Positions 1 to 6,175 of a stretch of DNA of 52,931 nucleotides are shown piece after piece (position 1 is the stretch's first letter; every line of letters starts with the position of its first letter). Source of the DNA: an uncultured Bacteroidales bacterium (lineage in GTDB: Bacteria; Bacteroidota; Bacteroidia; Bacteroidales; Paludibacteraceae). The stretch spans positions 1 through 52,931 of the forward strand of contig ONTT01000012.1 of NCBI GenBank assembly GCA_900320865.1, written 5' to 3'. A program made the translations under genes and the position numbers. A model generated the notes under the pieces. The model saw only the letters and a program-made list of their open reading frames with translations. It made no database searches and was not told the origin of the DNA.

Positions 1-7
1 TACGAAG

Positions 8-220
8 ATGAAGAAACATGTATCGAAATCATTGACGATTATTCTGCTTAGCGCAGTCACACTCGCCGCCGTAACCATCGGCGTCTGTAGTTGCAAGGCT
101 TGGAGAACCATCTCCACTACCGCAACTTACGTTCAGCAGAACGACTCGGTCAAGAACCAGACGACCTCGACCATCACTACCAAAACTTCTGAAGAATACG
201 TAGGTGTTCGGAAGAAATAA
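8..220 (+). CDS. small secreted peptide or lipoprotein, 70 aa
   Basis: Unrecognised small protein. Residues 1-27 form a basic N-terminus plus a hydrophobic segment; Cys27 and Cys29 follow it in a loose lipobox-like context (V-C-S-C), so it is probably a secreted peptide or small lipoprotein. The rest is rich in Thr, Ser and Gln and ends in E-E-Y-V-G-V-R-K-K. It faintly resembles the very short Bacteroidales peptides called smalltalk proteins, but I cannot confirm this. The ATG at 8 is chosen because it directly precedes the signal-like segment; only 7 bases of upstream sequence are visible. A second, diverged in-frame copy of its last codons lies at 326-355, after a structured element. Confidence 0.6.
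   Translation: MKKHVSKSLTIILLSAVTLAAVTIGVCSCKAWRTISTTATYVQQNDSVKNQTTSTITTKTSEEYVGVRKK
191..220 (+). repeat. gene tail copy 1 (codes EEYVGVRKK, stop)
   Basis: Last nine codons and stop of the small gene. It pairs with the copy at 326-355, exactly 135 nt (45 codons) downstream and in the same frame. Confidence 0.75.
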
Positions 221-322
221 TGGGGTCCCCGGAAATCTGCCGATTTTTGGGGAGAGCGGAGCTGCTCCGAGTACTCCTTACTAAAACGTAGTTTTGGTAC
301 ATGTACGAGGAGTTTGCCCGCG
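221..322 (+). ncRNA. structured RNA element, copy A
   Basis: It begins directly after the stop codon of the small gene. Visible helices: an 11-bp hairpin (227-237 with 242-252, loop TGCC); a 9-bp hairpin (279-287 with 291-299, loop GTA); a 6-bp helix enclosing it (273-278 with 308-313); and a possible closing helix GCGG 256-259 with CCGC 318-321. Copy B at 887-987 keeps these helices with different bases, including double compensatory changes. Conserved single-stranded or core parts are the GAGAGCGGAGCTG block, the GTA loop, GTACG and TGCCCGCG. In frame with the upstream gene, the element contains no stop codon. I do not recognise the family; a regulatory RNA, an mRNA 3' protective structure or a mobile palindromic element are all possible. 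Confidence 0.7.
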
Positions 323-325
323 GTA

Positions 326-355
326 GAGGAGTACCAAGGTGTGAAGAAAAAGTAG
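326..355 (+). repeat. gene tail copy 2 (would code EEYQGVKKK, stop)
   Basis: Diverged repeat of 191-220 in the same frame. Most differences are third-position or conservative (gaa/gag, gtt/gtg, cgg/aag, aag/aaa, taa/tag), which implies the copy was under coding constraint or came from a coding paralogue. Confidence 0.75.
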
Positions 356-488
356 CGTCGTCAATTAGGTCGGATGACATCCGACACCTCCCACAGCCGC
401 AAAGGGCGCTCGGCTCAAAAGAAAGCGCACACATCTACTTACTCACTATTCCTCCAAGCGGTTAGGAGTTATGTTAACCGCAAACACT
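356..488 (+). other. leader of the 129-aa gene with three hairpins
   Basis: Noncoding. It holds a near-perfect palindrome GTCGGATG-A-CATCCGAC at about 372-388, an AGCCG/CGGCT hairpin at about 394-415, and a 7-bp hairpin GCGGTTA (458-464) with TAACCGC (475-481) whose loop contains an AGGAG-like motif and the ATG at 471. No TAnnTTTG promoter is seen, so the downstream gene is probably cotranscribed with the first. Confidence 0.5.
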
Positions 489-878
489 ATGGGAAAAGTA
501 GTTTATTCGCCGGGTATCGAGTATGTACAAGGTGCCTTGGCTAAAGCGAAAAAGAAAGACGGTCACATCTGCGGTGACTATCTGATTGGTACCCACCGTA
601 CCGCTGCAACGGAAAACCCGAACTGTACCCGCCTGTACATCCGTAAGGGCACTTCGTACGAGCGTACGACCGCGCTGACGTCCAATGAGTTGGATGCACG
701 CGCTCGCTTCGCTGCTGTAGCGGCTGCTGTGAAGGCTCGTAAGAGCGATCTGAACAAGATCACTACGGACCAACAGAACTTCGCGGCTCAGAAGGATCAA
801 GCCGGTGGCAAAAAGACCATGCGCGCCTACTTGTGGAAAGTCTGCGGTCAAGAGTATGACGCAGCCCACAACGGCTAA
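489..878 (+). CDS. unrecognised basic 129-aa protein
   Basis: Start chosen at ATG 489 (M-G-K-V-V-Y-S-P-G) rather than ATG 471, because the 471 ATG lies in the loop of a 7-bp hairpin and the extra six residues look unstructured. The protein has no signal peptide or membrane segment. Its N-terminal ~60 residues are rich in Lys, Arg, Gly and Tyr; the middle is an alanine-rich, probably helical region (E-L-D-A-R-A-R-F-A-A-V) followed by Lys/Gln-rich helices. It is probably cytoplasmic and possibly nucleic-acid binding from its charge, which is inference only. It lies between structured RNA copies A and B and just before a strong terminator, so it likely forms a two-gene operon with the small peptide gene. 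I cannot name a family. Confidence 0.7.
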   Translation: MGKVVYSPGIEYVQGALAKAKKKDGHICGDYLIGTHRTAATENPNCTRLYIRKGTSYERTTALTSNELDARARFAAVAAAVKARKSDLNKITTDQQNFAAQKDQAGGKKTMRAYLWKVCGQEYDAAHNG

Positions 879-886
879 CCCTTAAT

Positions 887-987
887 TGGGGCCCCCGAGG
901 ATTTTTAATCCTTGGGGAGAGCGGAGCTGCCCCGAGTACTTCCTACCTGAACGTAGTTTAGGTACACGTACGAGGGGTATGCCCGCG
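887..987 (+). ncRNA. structured RNA element, copy B
   Basis: It starts 8 nt after the stop codon of the 129-aa gene. Helices: 893-903 with 907-917 (11 bp, loop TTT); 944-952 with 956-964 (9 bp, loop GTA); 938-942 with 974-978 (5 bp, two G-T pairs). These match copy A pair for pair. Changes that keep pairing include A-T to G-C at two adjacent positions and C-G to T-A in the first hairpin, and A-T to T-A in the second. The core at 917-937 differs from copy A at one base only. Unlike copy A it is not followed by a recognisable copy of the preceding gene's tail. Confidence 0.7.
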
Positions 988-1006
988 AGGCTAATGAGCC
1001 GTGTAT

Positions 1007-1058
1007 TGTTCCTATGGAACATGTAGAAGCGTCCTTCGGGGCGCTTTTTTATTTTTTT
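1007..1058 (+). terminator. rho-independent terminator of the small operon
   Basis: A 7-bp GC-rich stem (1028-1034 with 1039-1045) is closed by a C(TTCG)G tetraloop and followed by six T, one A and seven T. A short GTTCC/GGAAC hairpin lies just upstream at about 1007-1019. Confidence 0.9.
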
Positions 1059-1214
1059 GCCCGAATATTTGCATATGTCAAATATTTGTAGAACTTCGGA
1101 CTCCGCCTTGCGTTGCAATTCCCCCGAAATTACGTTCGCTCAATTTAGCGAACTCCAACTAAATCGCCAAAAACCTGAATTAATACAAGCATTATTCATT
1201 TTTTTGTCAATTTA
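1059..1214. other. AT-rich intergenic spacer
   Basis: No coding region or repeat is supported here. It separates the terminator of the small operon from the promoter at 1215. Confidence 0.5.
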
Positions 1215-1246
1215 TTTGGTACTTCAAATTTTTTTTTGTAAATTTG
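1215..1246 (+). promoter_or_regulatory. Bacteroidetes-type promoter for the esterase gene
   Basis: TTTG (1215-1218), 20-nt spacer, TAAATTTG (1239-1246). It fits the -33 TTG / -7 TAnnTTTG consensus and is followed by GCGCCCG and a leader of about 27 nt. Confidence 0.8.
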
Positions 1247-1278
1247 CGCCCGATTTGGTTTTATATATTTAAAAATAT

Positions 1279-2028
1279 ATGAAAAAGTTGCTTTTTAGTG
1301 CCCTGCTGGCAGCGGGGTTGTTTGCTGCCGGGTGTAGCCCGAAAGGGCAAGTTCAGAACGCTCAAGTGCCTGGTGTAGGAGAGGTGATACGCGACACGCT
1401 CAACGGCGTGCCCTGTTGCGTCTATCTGCCGGAGCATTATGTAGACCGTACGGAGGTGTATCCGGTGCTGTATCTGCAGCACGGTATGTGGGGCAATGAG
1501 TTCGACTGGACTCTGAAAGGCAACTTGCTCGGAATCATGGACTCTCTTTTACGCGCGGGCGCTGTACGCGAAATGGTAGTCATCATGCCTGATAACTGTC
1601 CGGGTAGGCCGACGTCCGAGGAGGAGAAAGCCAATGCTACAACCGGCGAATGGGAGGCAAACTTTGCGACATTCATGGCAGAGGCGGAGTCGGAGTACCG
1701 CATCAGTGCCGAGCCGGCTCAACGTGCTATAGCCGGACTCTCAATGGGCGGATACCATACAATGCGCGTATCGTCGGTGCTGGACGGACAGTTCGAATAC
1801 GTAGCGATGTTCTCTCCGGCGACCTTTGTACACAACGCTCCTACCCGACCCCGCGTGTTCTGGCTTGCGATCGGCACGGAGGATTTCCTCTGGGATTCGT
1901 TCCAGGAATATCGCGAGTGGCTGGAGGCCGAGCACATCGAATATACGTATTACGAGAGTACGGGCGGGCATGACTGGCCCAATTGGCAGGACTATTTGGG
2001 AAGATTTTTGCCAAAACTCTTCCAATGA
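1279..2028 (+). CDS. esterase D/feruloyl esterase-like lipoprotein
   Basis: 249-aa alpha/beta hydrolase of the putative esterase family (PF00756 type). A type II signal peptide ends at lipobox Cys19, so it is probably membrane-anchored. The nucleophile elbow G-L-S-M-G-G places Ser155; His231 in G-G-H-D-W and Asp202 are the likely remaining triad members. The Y-L-Q-H-G-M turn at ~65-70 is the usual oxyanion strand of the family. Members hydrolyse acyl esters, including acetyl or feruloyl groups on plant polysaccharides; the substrate here is unknown and no CAZyme neighbours are seen. It is preceded by a good promoter. Its stop codon lies within the first unit of the ATGAATA tract. Confidence 0.85.
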   Translation: MKKLLFSALLAAGLFAAGCSPKGQVQNAQVPGVGEVIRDTLNGVPCCVYLPEHYVDRTEVYPVLYLQHGMWGNEFDWTLKGNLLGIMDSLLRAGAVREMVVIMPDNCPGRPTSEEEKANATTGEWEANFATFMAEAESEYRISAEPAQRAIAGLSMGGYHTMRVSSVLDGQFEYVAMFSPATFVHNAPTRPRVFWLAIGTEDFLWDSFQEYREWLEAEHIEYTYYESTGGHDWPNWQDYLGRFLPKLFQ

Positions 2029-2121
2029 ACAATGAATAATGAATAATGAATATTTTTTTTCAATGAATAATGAATAATGAATAATGAATATTTTTTTTCA
2101 ATGAATAATGAATAATGAATA
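2025..2121 (+). repeat. ATGAATA heptamer tract, three blocks
   Basis: Blocks of 4, 4 and 3 units of ATGAATA (the first unit is ATGAACA), the first two blocks each followed by T8 and CA, so there is also a larger repeat unit of roughly 38 nt. The TGA of the first unit is the esterase stop codon. Confidence 0.95.
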
Positions 2122-2141
2122 TTTTGAAAAATTGATATATT

Positions 2142-2504
2142 ATGGCAAATGACAAACAACAGAGCGGATTGATGTTCAATGCATTGACCGCAGGAAGTAA
2201 AATTGTAGGTAACATCACGGCGGACAGCGACTACCGTATCGACGGTTTGATAGAAGGCGATCTGCAGTGTACCGGTAAAGTAGTAATCGGCGAGGCCGGA
2301 AAAGTAAAAGGTACGATCGGCTGCCAGAACGCAGAGATCATGGGATTGCTGGAAGGAAAGATCAGCTGCAGCAACCAGTTGTCGCTCCGCGCGAGCGGTA
2401 AGATCGTGGGCGATGTCAATACCAAGACACTCATCGTCGAGCCGGGAGCATTGTTCAACGGTACCTGCTCTATGGGAGCGGCGAAAACGGCGCCTTCCAA
2501 ATAA
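2142..2504 (+). CDS. bactofilin family polymer-forming protein
   Basis: 120-aa bactofilin (PF04519). The central ~90 residues show the regular Gly/Ile/Val pattern of a right-handed beta helix (I-D-G-L-I-E-G-D-L-Q, G-K-V-V-I-G-E, I-V-G-D-V-N-T), flanked by short disordered ends. Bactofilins self-assemble without nucleotide and scaffold envelope or shape functions at the inner membrane. There is no signal peptide, as expected. The leader lacks a Shine-Dalgarno sequence. It is separated from the esterase only by the heptamer tract, so the two may share a transcript. Confidence 0.93.
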   Translation: MANDKQQSGLMFNALTAGSKIVGNITADSDYRIDGLIEGDLQCTGKVVIGEAGKVKGTIGCQNAEIMGLLEGKISCSNQLSLRASGKIVGDVNTKTLIVEPGALFNGTCSMGAAKTAPSK

Positions 2505-2533
2505 TTCTTAGCCCACAAGGGGCACGATTATTT

Positions 2534-2561
2534 CACAATTCACAATTCACAATTCACAAGC
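2534..2561 (+). repeat. CACAATT heptamer tract
   Basis: Three CACAATT units and a fourth CACAAGC, downstream of the bactofilin gene. Confidence 0.9.
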
Positions 2562-2635
2562 GTCCTAGTGGCTTTGGTACAAACCGAAAAGTCCGTACGG
2601 ATCTTAAAACATTGTACCAAACTCCTAAAGCCCTT
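2562..2635 (+). other. structured intergenic region before the DUF1015 gene
   Basis: A 10-bp inverted repeat TTTGGTACAA (2573-2582) / TTGTACCAAA (2612-2621) encloses the palindrome TCCGTACGGA (2592-2601). GGCTTT (2570-2575) can alternatively pair with AAAGCC (2627-2632), so two exclusive pairings are possible. This could be a leader switch or a palindromic insertion; I do not recognise a known riboswitch. Confidence 0.45.
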
Positions 2636-2663
2636 TATAAATTGTAAATTATAAATTGTACAT
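2636..2663 (+). repeat. TRTAAAT heptamer tract
   Basis: TATAAAT, TGTAAAT, TATAAAT, TGTACAT, ending 4 nt before the ATG of the DUF1015 gene. Confidence 0.85.
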
Positions 2664-2667
2664 TAAT

Positions 2668-3954
2668 ATGAAGATAAAACCTTTTAAGGGAATACGGCCA
2701 CCGAAGGAATTGGTGGAACAGGTAAGCAGCAGACCGTACGATGTGCTCAATAGCGAAGAAGCACAAGCGGAGGCAGCAGGCAATGAGATGAGTCTGTATC
2801 ATATCATCAAGCCGGAGATCAATTTTAACCCGCTTATCGATGAGCACGACCCGCGTGTGTACCCGGAGGCACTTTCGCAATACAAGCGTTTTCGCGCCAA
2901 AGGCTGGTTGAAACAAGACCTCGAAGAGAAATACTACGTCTATGCCCAGACGATCTTGGCTTCCAACCCTCTCTCGGGCGGAAAAGACAAGACCCAGTAC
3001 GGTCTGGTGGTCGGAGCATGGGTGGATGATTATCTCGAGGGCCGCATCAAGAAGCACGAACTCACGCGTCGCGACAAGGAAGAGGACCGCATGAAACATG
3101 TGCGTACGCTGAACGCCAACATGGAGCCGGTTTTCTTTGCTTACCCGCATCGCGACGATCTGGATGCGATCATTGAGAAAGTATGCAAACAGACTCCCGA
3201 ATACGACTTTGTAGCTGCTCCGGAAGGATTCAGGCACACGTTCTGGGTAATTAACGACAAACCGACCATTGAGCGTATCACCGAGATATTCGCTTCTATT
3301 CCGGCGATGTATATTGCGGACGGACACCATCGTTCTGCCGCGGCAGCACGTGTAGGAGAGGAGCTGAAAATCAAAAATCAAAACTCAAAAATCAAAAATC
3401 CCGAATCCGATTTCTTCCTCGCCGTTTGTTTCCCGGATAACCAACTCAATATCATCGATTACAACCGCGTGGTGAAGGACCTGAACGGGTTGAGCGAGGA
3501 GGAGTTTCTATCGAAAGTCTCTGAAGATTTCGATATCGAATGTTATAATGATGCAAATGATGCAAATGGTGTAAAGCCGAAGAAGTTGCATAACTTCAGC
3601 CTTTATTTAGGCGGGAAATGGTACAGTCTGACGGCTAAAGAAGGTCGATACGATGACAGTGACCCGATCGGTGTGCTGGATGTGACGATATCGAGTAACC
3701 TGATTCTCGATAAGATTCTCGGCATAAAGGACCTAAGGTCGGATAAACGCATCGATTTTGTCGGTGGTATTCGCGGATTAGGCGAGTTGCAACGTCGTGT
3801 AGATAGCGGAGAGATGAAAGTGGCATTAGCCCTCTACCCCGTTACGATGCAGCAGATTATCGACATCGCCGACTCGGGCAATATCATGCCGCCGAAGACC
3901 ACCTGGTTTGAGCCGAAGCTGCGTTCCGGTTTGATAGTTCACGAGCTCCAATGA
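2668..3954 (+). CDS. DUF1015 family protein
   Basis: 428-aa cytoplasmic protein of the DUF1015 family (PF06245). The start is ATG 2668 (M-K-I-K-P-F-K-G-I-R-P), which matches how family members begin; the upstream TTG at 2656 lies in the repeat tract. The hallmark I-A-D-G-H-H-R-S-A-A-A motif is at ~216-226. The biochemical role is not established; homologues in Bacteroidales often lie near serine biosynthesis genes, which is not the case here. Residues ~234-245 (K-I-K-N-Q-N-S-K-I-K-N-P) are encoded by a 35-nt heptamer tract and probably form a surface loop. A short 9-nt in-frame repeat codes N-D-A-N-D-A-N further on. The TGA stop is part of the next ATGAATA tract. Confidence 0.9.
   Translation: MKIKPFKGIRPPKELVEQVSSRPYDVLNSEEAQAEAAGNEMSLYHIIKPEINFNPLIDEHDPRVYPEALSQYKRFRAKGWLKQDLEEKYYVYAQTILASNPLSGGKDKTQYGLVVGAWVDDYLEGRIKKHELTRRDKEEDRMKHVRTLNANMEPVFFAYPHRDDLDAIIEKVCKQTPEYDFVAAPEGFRHTFWVINDKPTIERITEIFASIPAMYIADGHHRSAAAARVGEELKIKNQNSKIKNPESDFFLAVCFPDNQLNIIDYNRVVKDLNGLSEEEFLSKVSEDFDIECYNDANDANGVKPKKLHNFSLYLGGKWYSLTAKEGRYDDSDPIGVLDVTISSNLILDKILGIKDLRSDKRIDFVGGIRGLGELQRRVDSGEMKVALALYPVTMQQIIDIADSGNIMPPKTTWFEPKLRSGLIVHELQ
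3367..3401 (+). repeat. AAAATCA heptamer tract inside the DUF1015 gene
   Basis: Five units (AAAATCA, AAAATCA, AAACTCA, AAAATCA, AAAATCC) read through as Lys/Ile/Asn/Gln-rich residues. Confidence 0.9.
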
Positions 3955-3985
3955 ATAGTGAATAATGAATAATGAATAATGAATA
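3951..3985 (+). repeat. ATGAATA heptamer tract joining two genes
   Basis: Five units (the second begins with G). The first contains the TGA stop of the DUF1015 gene and the last supplies the ATG start of the PorE-like gene. Confidence 0.95.
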
Positions 3986-6051
3986 TTTTTTCGAAGAAAC
4001 ATATATTCATCTTTGCTCTTTGCTCATTGTTCCTTACTCTGAGCGGGTGCTCGGTGCAGCAGCGTATCAAGCGGGCGGATAAGAAGTTCGCTATCGGCGA
4101 GTACTACACGGCCGGAGATATCTACAAACAGTGCTACAGTCGCTTGAGTACGAAGAAAGACCGCGACCTGAAGGGTTATGTCGCTTTCCGGCAAGGCGAG
4201 TGCTATCGGATACTGAACAACACCCGTGCGGCGAACTGTTACCAGAGTGCGCTGCGCTGCAAATACCAGCAGCAGGACTCGATCATCTATCTCCGAATGG
4301 CGCAAGTGCAGCAATACCAGGGTAAGTACAAAGACGCGGCAAAGAACTACGAGATCTACCTCGAGGCGCATCCCGATAGTTATGTAGCCAAAGCCGGTCG
4401 GTACGCGTGCGCCAAGATAGACGAGTGGAAGCGCGAGACGAGTCGGTATAAGATCAGCGAGGCGAAAGCCTTCAATGAGAAACGCACGAGTAACTTCGCG
4501 CCTATGTTTATCGGTTCAGGCGACGATGCACTGGTCTTCACTACCAACAGACAGGAGAAACAGACGGGTACGAAGAAGTTGAAACGCCCGAGTAATGTAA
4601 CCGGCCAGCAGCTCTTCCAACTCTATCAGACGCGTAAGAACGCAGCCGGCGAATGGGAGAACTTCGAGCCTGTGGAAGGTCTAATGGGCAGTCCCGATGA
4701 ACAGCAGCAACAGAACGACTCCACCTCCAAACAGGGCGGTAGTGCCGAGATGGGTGTATGCTGCTTCACGCAGGACGGCCGCACGATGTATTTCACTTAC
4801 TCGAAGCCGATCAACGGTCAGGACTTAGGAGCAAAGATATGCCGCAGCGAACGTGCCAGCGGTGAATGGGGTGAGGCGCAGGAAGTGAAACTCTTTGCCG
4901 ACAGTTCCATCACAGTGGGTCACCCCGCTTTGAACCGCACGGGCGACACCCTCTATTTCGTGAGTGACGCTCCCGGCGGAGAAGGAGGAAAAGATATCTG
5001 GATGGCCGTGCTGGACGGAGACGACTGGACCGACGTGCAGCCGCTGGGCAAGAGTATCAACACCTCTGCCGATGAGATGTATCCCTATATCCACGAAGAC
5101 GGGACCTTGTATTTTGCCAGCAATGGTCACCCGGGCTACGGAGGACTCGACATCTTCAAAGCAACACGCGACACAACGGTCAAAGACTCGACCGTCTGGA
5201 TCCTCTATAACATGGGTGTCCCCTTCAACGGGGCCGGAGACGACTTCGGCATCACCTTTGCCGGGAACTCCCAGAACGGTTTCTTCTCCTCCAACCGCAA
5301 TGACAAGAAAGGCTTGGATAAGATATACCAATTCGTGCTGCCGGAAATGGAGTTCATCGCGGAAGGTGTGGTGAACGACGAGTTAGGCAACCCGATAGCC
5401 GATGCCAAACTGCGACTCGTGGGTTCGGACGGTACGAACAGTAAACTCAACGCCCGTCGCGACGGTACGTATAAGATCAAGATCAAACAAGACGTGAAAT
5501 ACGTGATGCTGGCTACAGCACGCGGTTTCCTTAATGCCAAAGAGCAATGGAACACCTTTGGTCTGAAGGACAGCAAGACCTATACGCTCAATTTTGCGCT
5601 CAGCCCGATCAGCCGACCCGTGAAAATGGAGAATATCTTCTATGAGTTCGGACGATGGGAACTGACGCAAGCCTCTGAGGCGGAACTGGAGCAACTGGTG
5701 AAACTGCTGAACGATAACCCCAATATCACCATTGAACTCAGTGCGCACACCGATATGAAAGGAACGGATGAGTTCAACAACGAGTTGAGTTTCAAACGTG
5801 CCCAGAGTTGCTGTAACTACCTCATCGCGCATGGTATCGAGAAAGAACGCCTCACGCCGGTAGGATACGGTAAGACCAAACCCGTCATTGCCGACAAAGC
5901 GCTGCACACCCAATATCCGTGGATTCCGGAAGAGCAAGTGCTGGATGAAGGATTCATCCTCAAACTCAAACCGGAGCAGCAGGAGATATGTAATGCCATC
6001 AACCGTCGCACGGAATTTAAAGTTGTAAAAACAACGTACAAACTGTATTAG
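3979..6051 (+). CDS. PorE-like OmpA-family lipoprotein
   Basis: 690 aa. Type II signal peptide with lipobox L-S-G-C (Cys24), TPR-like helical repeats ~30-150, a PD40/WD40-type beta-propeller region ~165-455 (repeated G-G-x-D-I-W/F blades), a carboxypeptidase-regulatory-like domain ~460-550, and a C-terminal OmpA peptidoglycan-binding domain ~565-690 (L-S-A-H-T-D, R-A-Q-S, V-G-Y-G). This order and length match PorE of the type IX secretion system, a periplasmic lipoprotein thought to anchor the machinery to peptidoglycan. Other OmpA/TPR lipoproteins share the architecture, so the PorE assignment is probable rather than certain. The ATG start comes from the repeat tract. Confidence 0.8.
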   Translation: MNIFSKKHIFIFALCSLFLTLSGCSVQQRIKRADKKFAIGEYYTAGDIYKQCYSRLSTKKDRDLKGYVAFRQGECYRILNNTRAANCYQSALRCKYQQQDSIIYLRMAQVQQYQGKYKDAAKNYEIYLEAHPDSYVAKAGRYACAKIDEWKRETSRYKISEAKAFNEKRTSNFAPMFIGSGDDALVFTTNRQEKQTGTKKLKRPSNVTGQQLFQLYQTRKNAAGEWENFEPVEGLMGSPDEQQQQNDSTSKQGGSAEMGVCCFTQDGRTMYFTYSKPINGQDLGAKICRSERASGEWGEAQEVKLFADSSITVGHPALNRTGDTLYFVSDAPGGEGGKDIWMAVLDGDDWTDVQPLGKSINTSADEMYPYIHEDGTLYFASNGHPGYGGLDIFKATRDTTVKDSTVWILYNMGVPFNGAGDDFGITFAGNSQNGFFSSNRNDKKGLDKIYQFVLPEMEFIAEGVVNDELGNPIADAKLRLVGSDGTNSKLNARRDGTYKIKIKQDVKYVMLATARGFLNAKEQWNTFGLKDSKTYTLNFALSPISRPVKMENIFYEFGRWELTQASEAELEQLVKLLNDNPNITIELSAHTDMKGTDEFNNELSFKRAQSCCNYLIAHGIEKERLTPVGYGKTKPVIADKALHTQYPWIPEEQVLDEGFILKLKPEQQEICNAINRRTEFKVVKTTYKLY

Positions 6052-6071
6052 TAGAAAGTAGAAAGATAAAA
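6051..6071 (+). repeat. GTAGAAA heptamer tract
   Basis: GTAGAAA, GTAGAAA, GATAAAA directly after the stop of the PorE-like gene; the same unit type occurs at 18944-18990. Confidence 0.75.
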
Positions 6072-6161
6072 GACCGTCCACGTCCGTGGACTCAAAGCCG
6101 CAAGACGCTTTATACTTTGAGCGTAGCGGTCTTTATACTTTGAGCAGCTTAACTGCGGTCT
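6069..6161 (+). other. structured, internally repeated leader of thyA
   Basis: AAAGACC (6069-6075) pairs with GGTCTTT (6128-6134) and encloses a GTCCACG/CGTGGAC hairpin (6076-6082, 6085-6091) and a CTCAAAG/CTTTGAG pairing (6091-6097, 6115-6121), giving a three-way-junction-like fold. A 15-nt direct repeat CTTTATACTTTGAGC occurs at 6108-6122 and 6131-6145 (23-nt spacing), and GCGGTCT recurs at 6126 and 6155. It could be a cis-regulatory leader of thyA-folA or a repeat remnant. Confidence 0.45.
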
Positions 6162-6175
6162 ATAATAACTAATTT

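Noticed and set aside
221-987. Retron or diversity-generating element
   Set aside because: No reverse transcriptase gene is visible and the elements lack msr/msd-like inverted ends; the left flank is cut by the window, so this is only rejected for what can be seen.
989-994. GGCTAA after element B as a tail copy of the 129-aa gene
   Set aside because: Only six bases match and the frame differs, so chance is the simpler explanation.
2025-2121. Possible CRISPR array from regular repeats
   Set aside because: The repeats are tandem with no unique spacers and no cas genes are nearby.
3541-3571. ATGATGCAA repeats in the DUF1015 gene as another heptamer tract
   Set aside because: The period is 9, a multiple of codons, so it is an ordinary in-frame duplication.
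5383-6081. 232-codon open frame on the minus strand
   Set aside because: It is antisense to the OmpA domain of the PorE-like gene.
6108-6145. TATACTTTG copies as thyA promoters
   Set aside because: They do not fit TAnnTTTG spacing and lack a TTG 20 nt upstream, unlike the clear promoters in this window.
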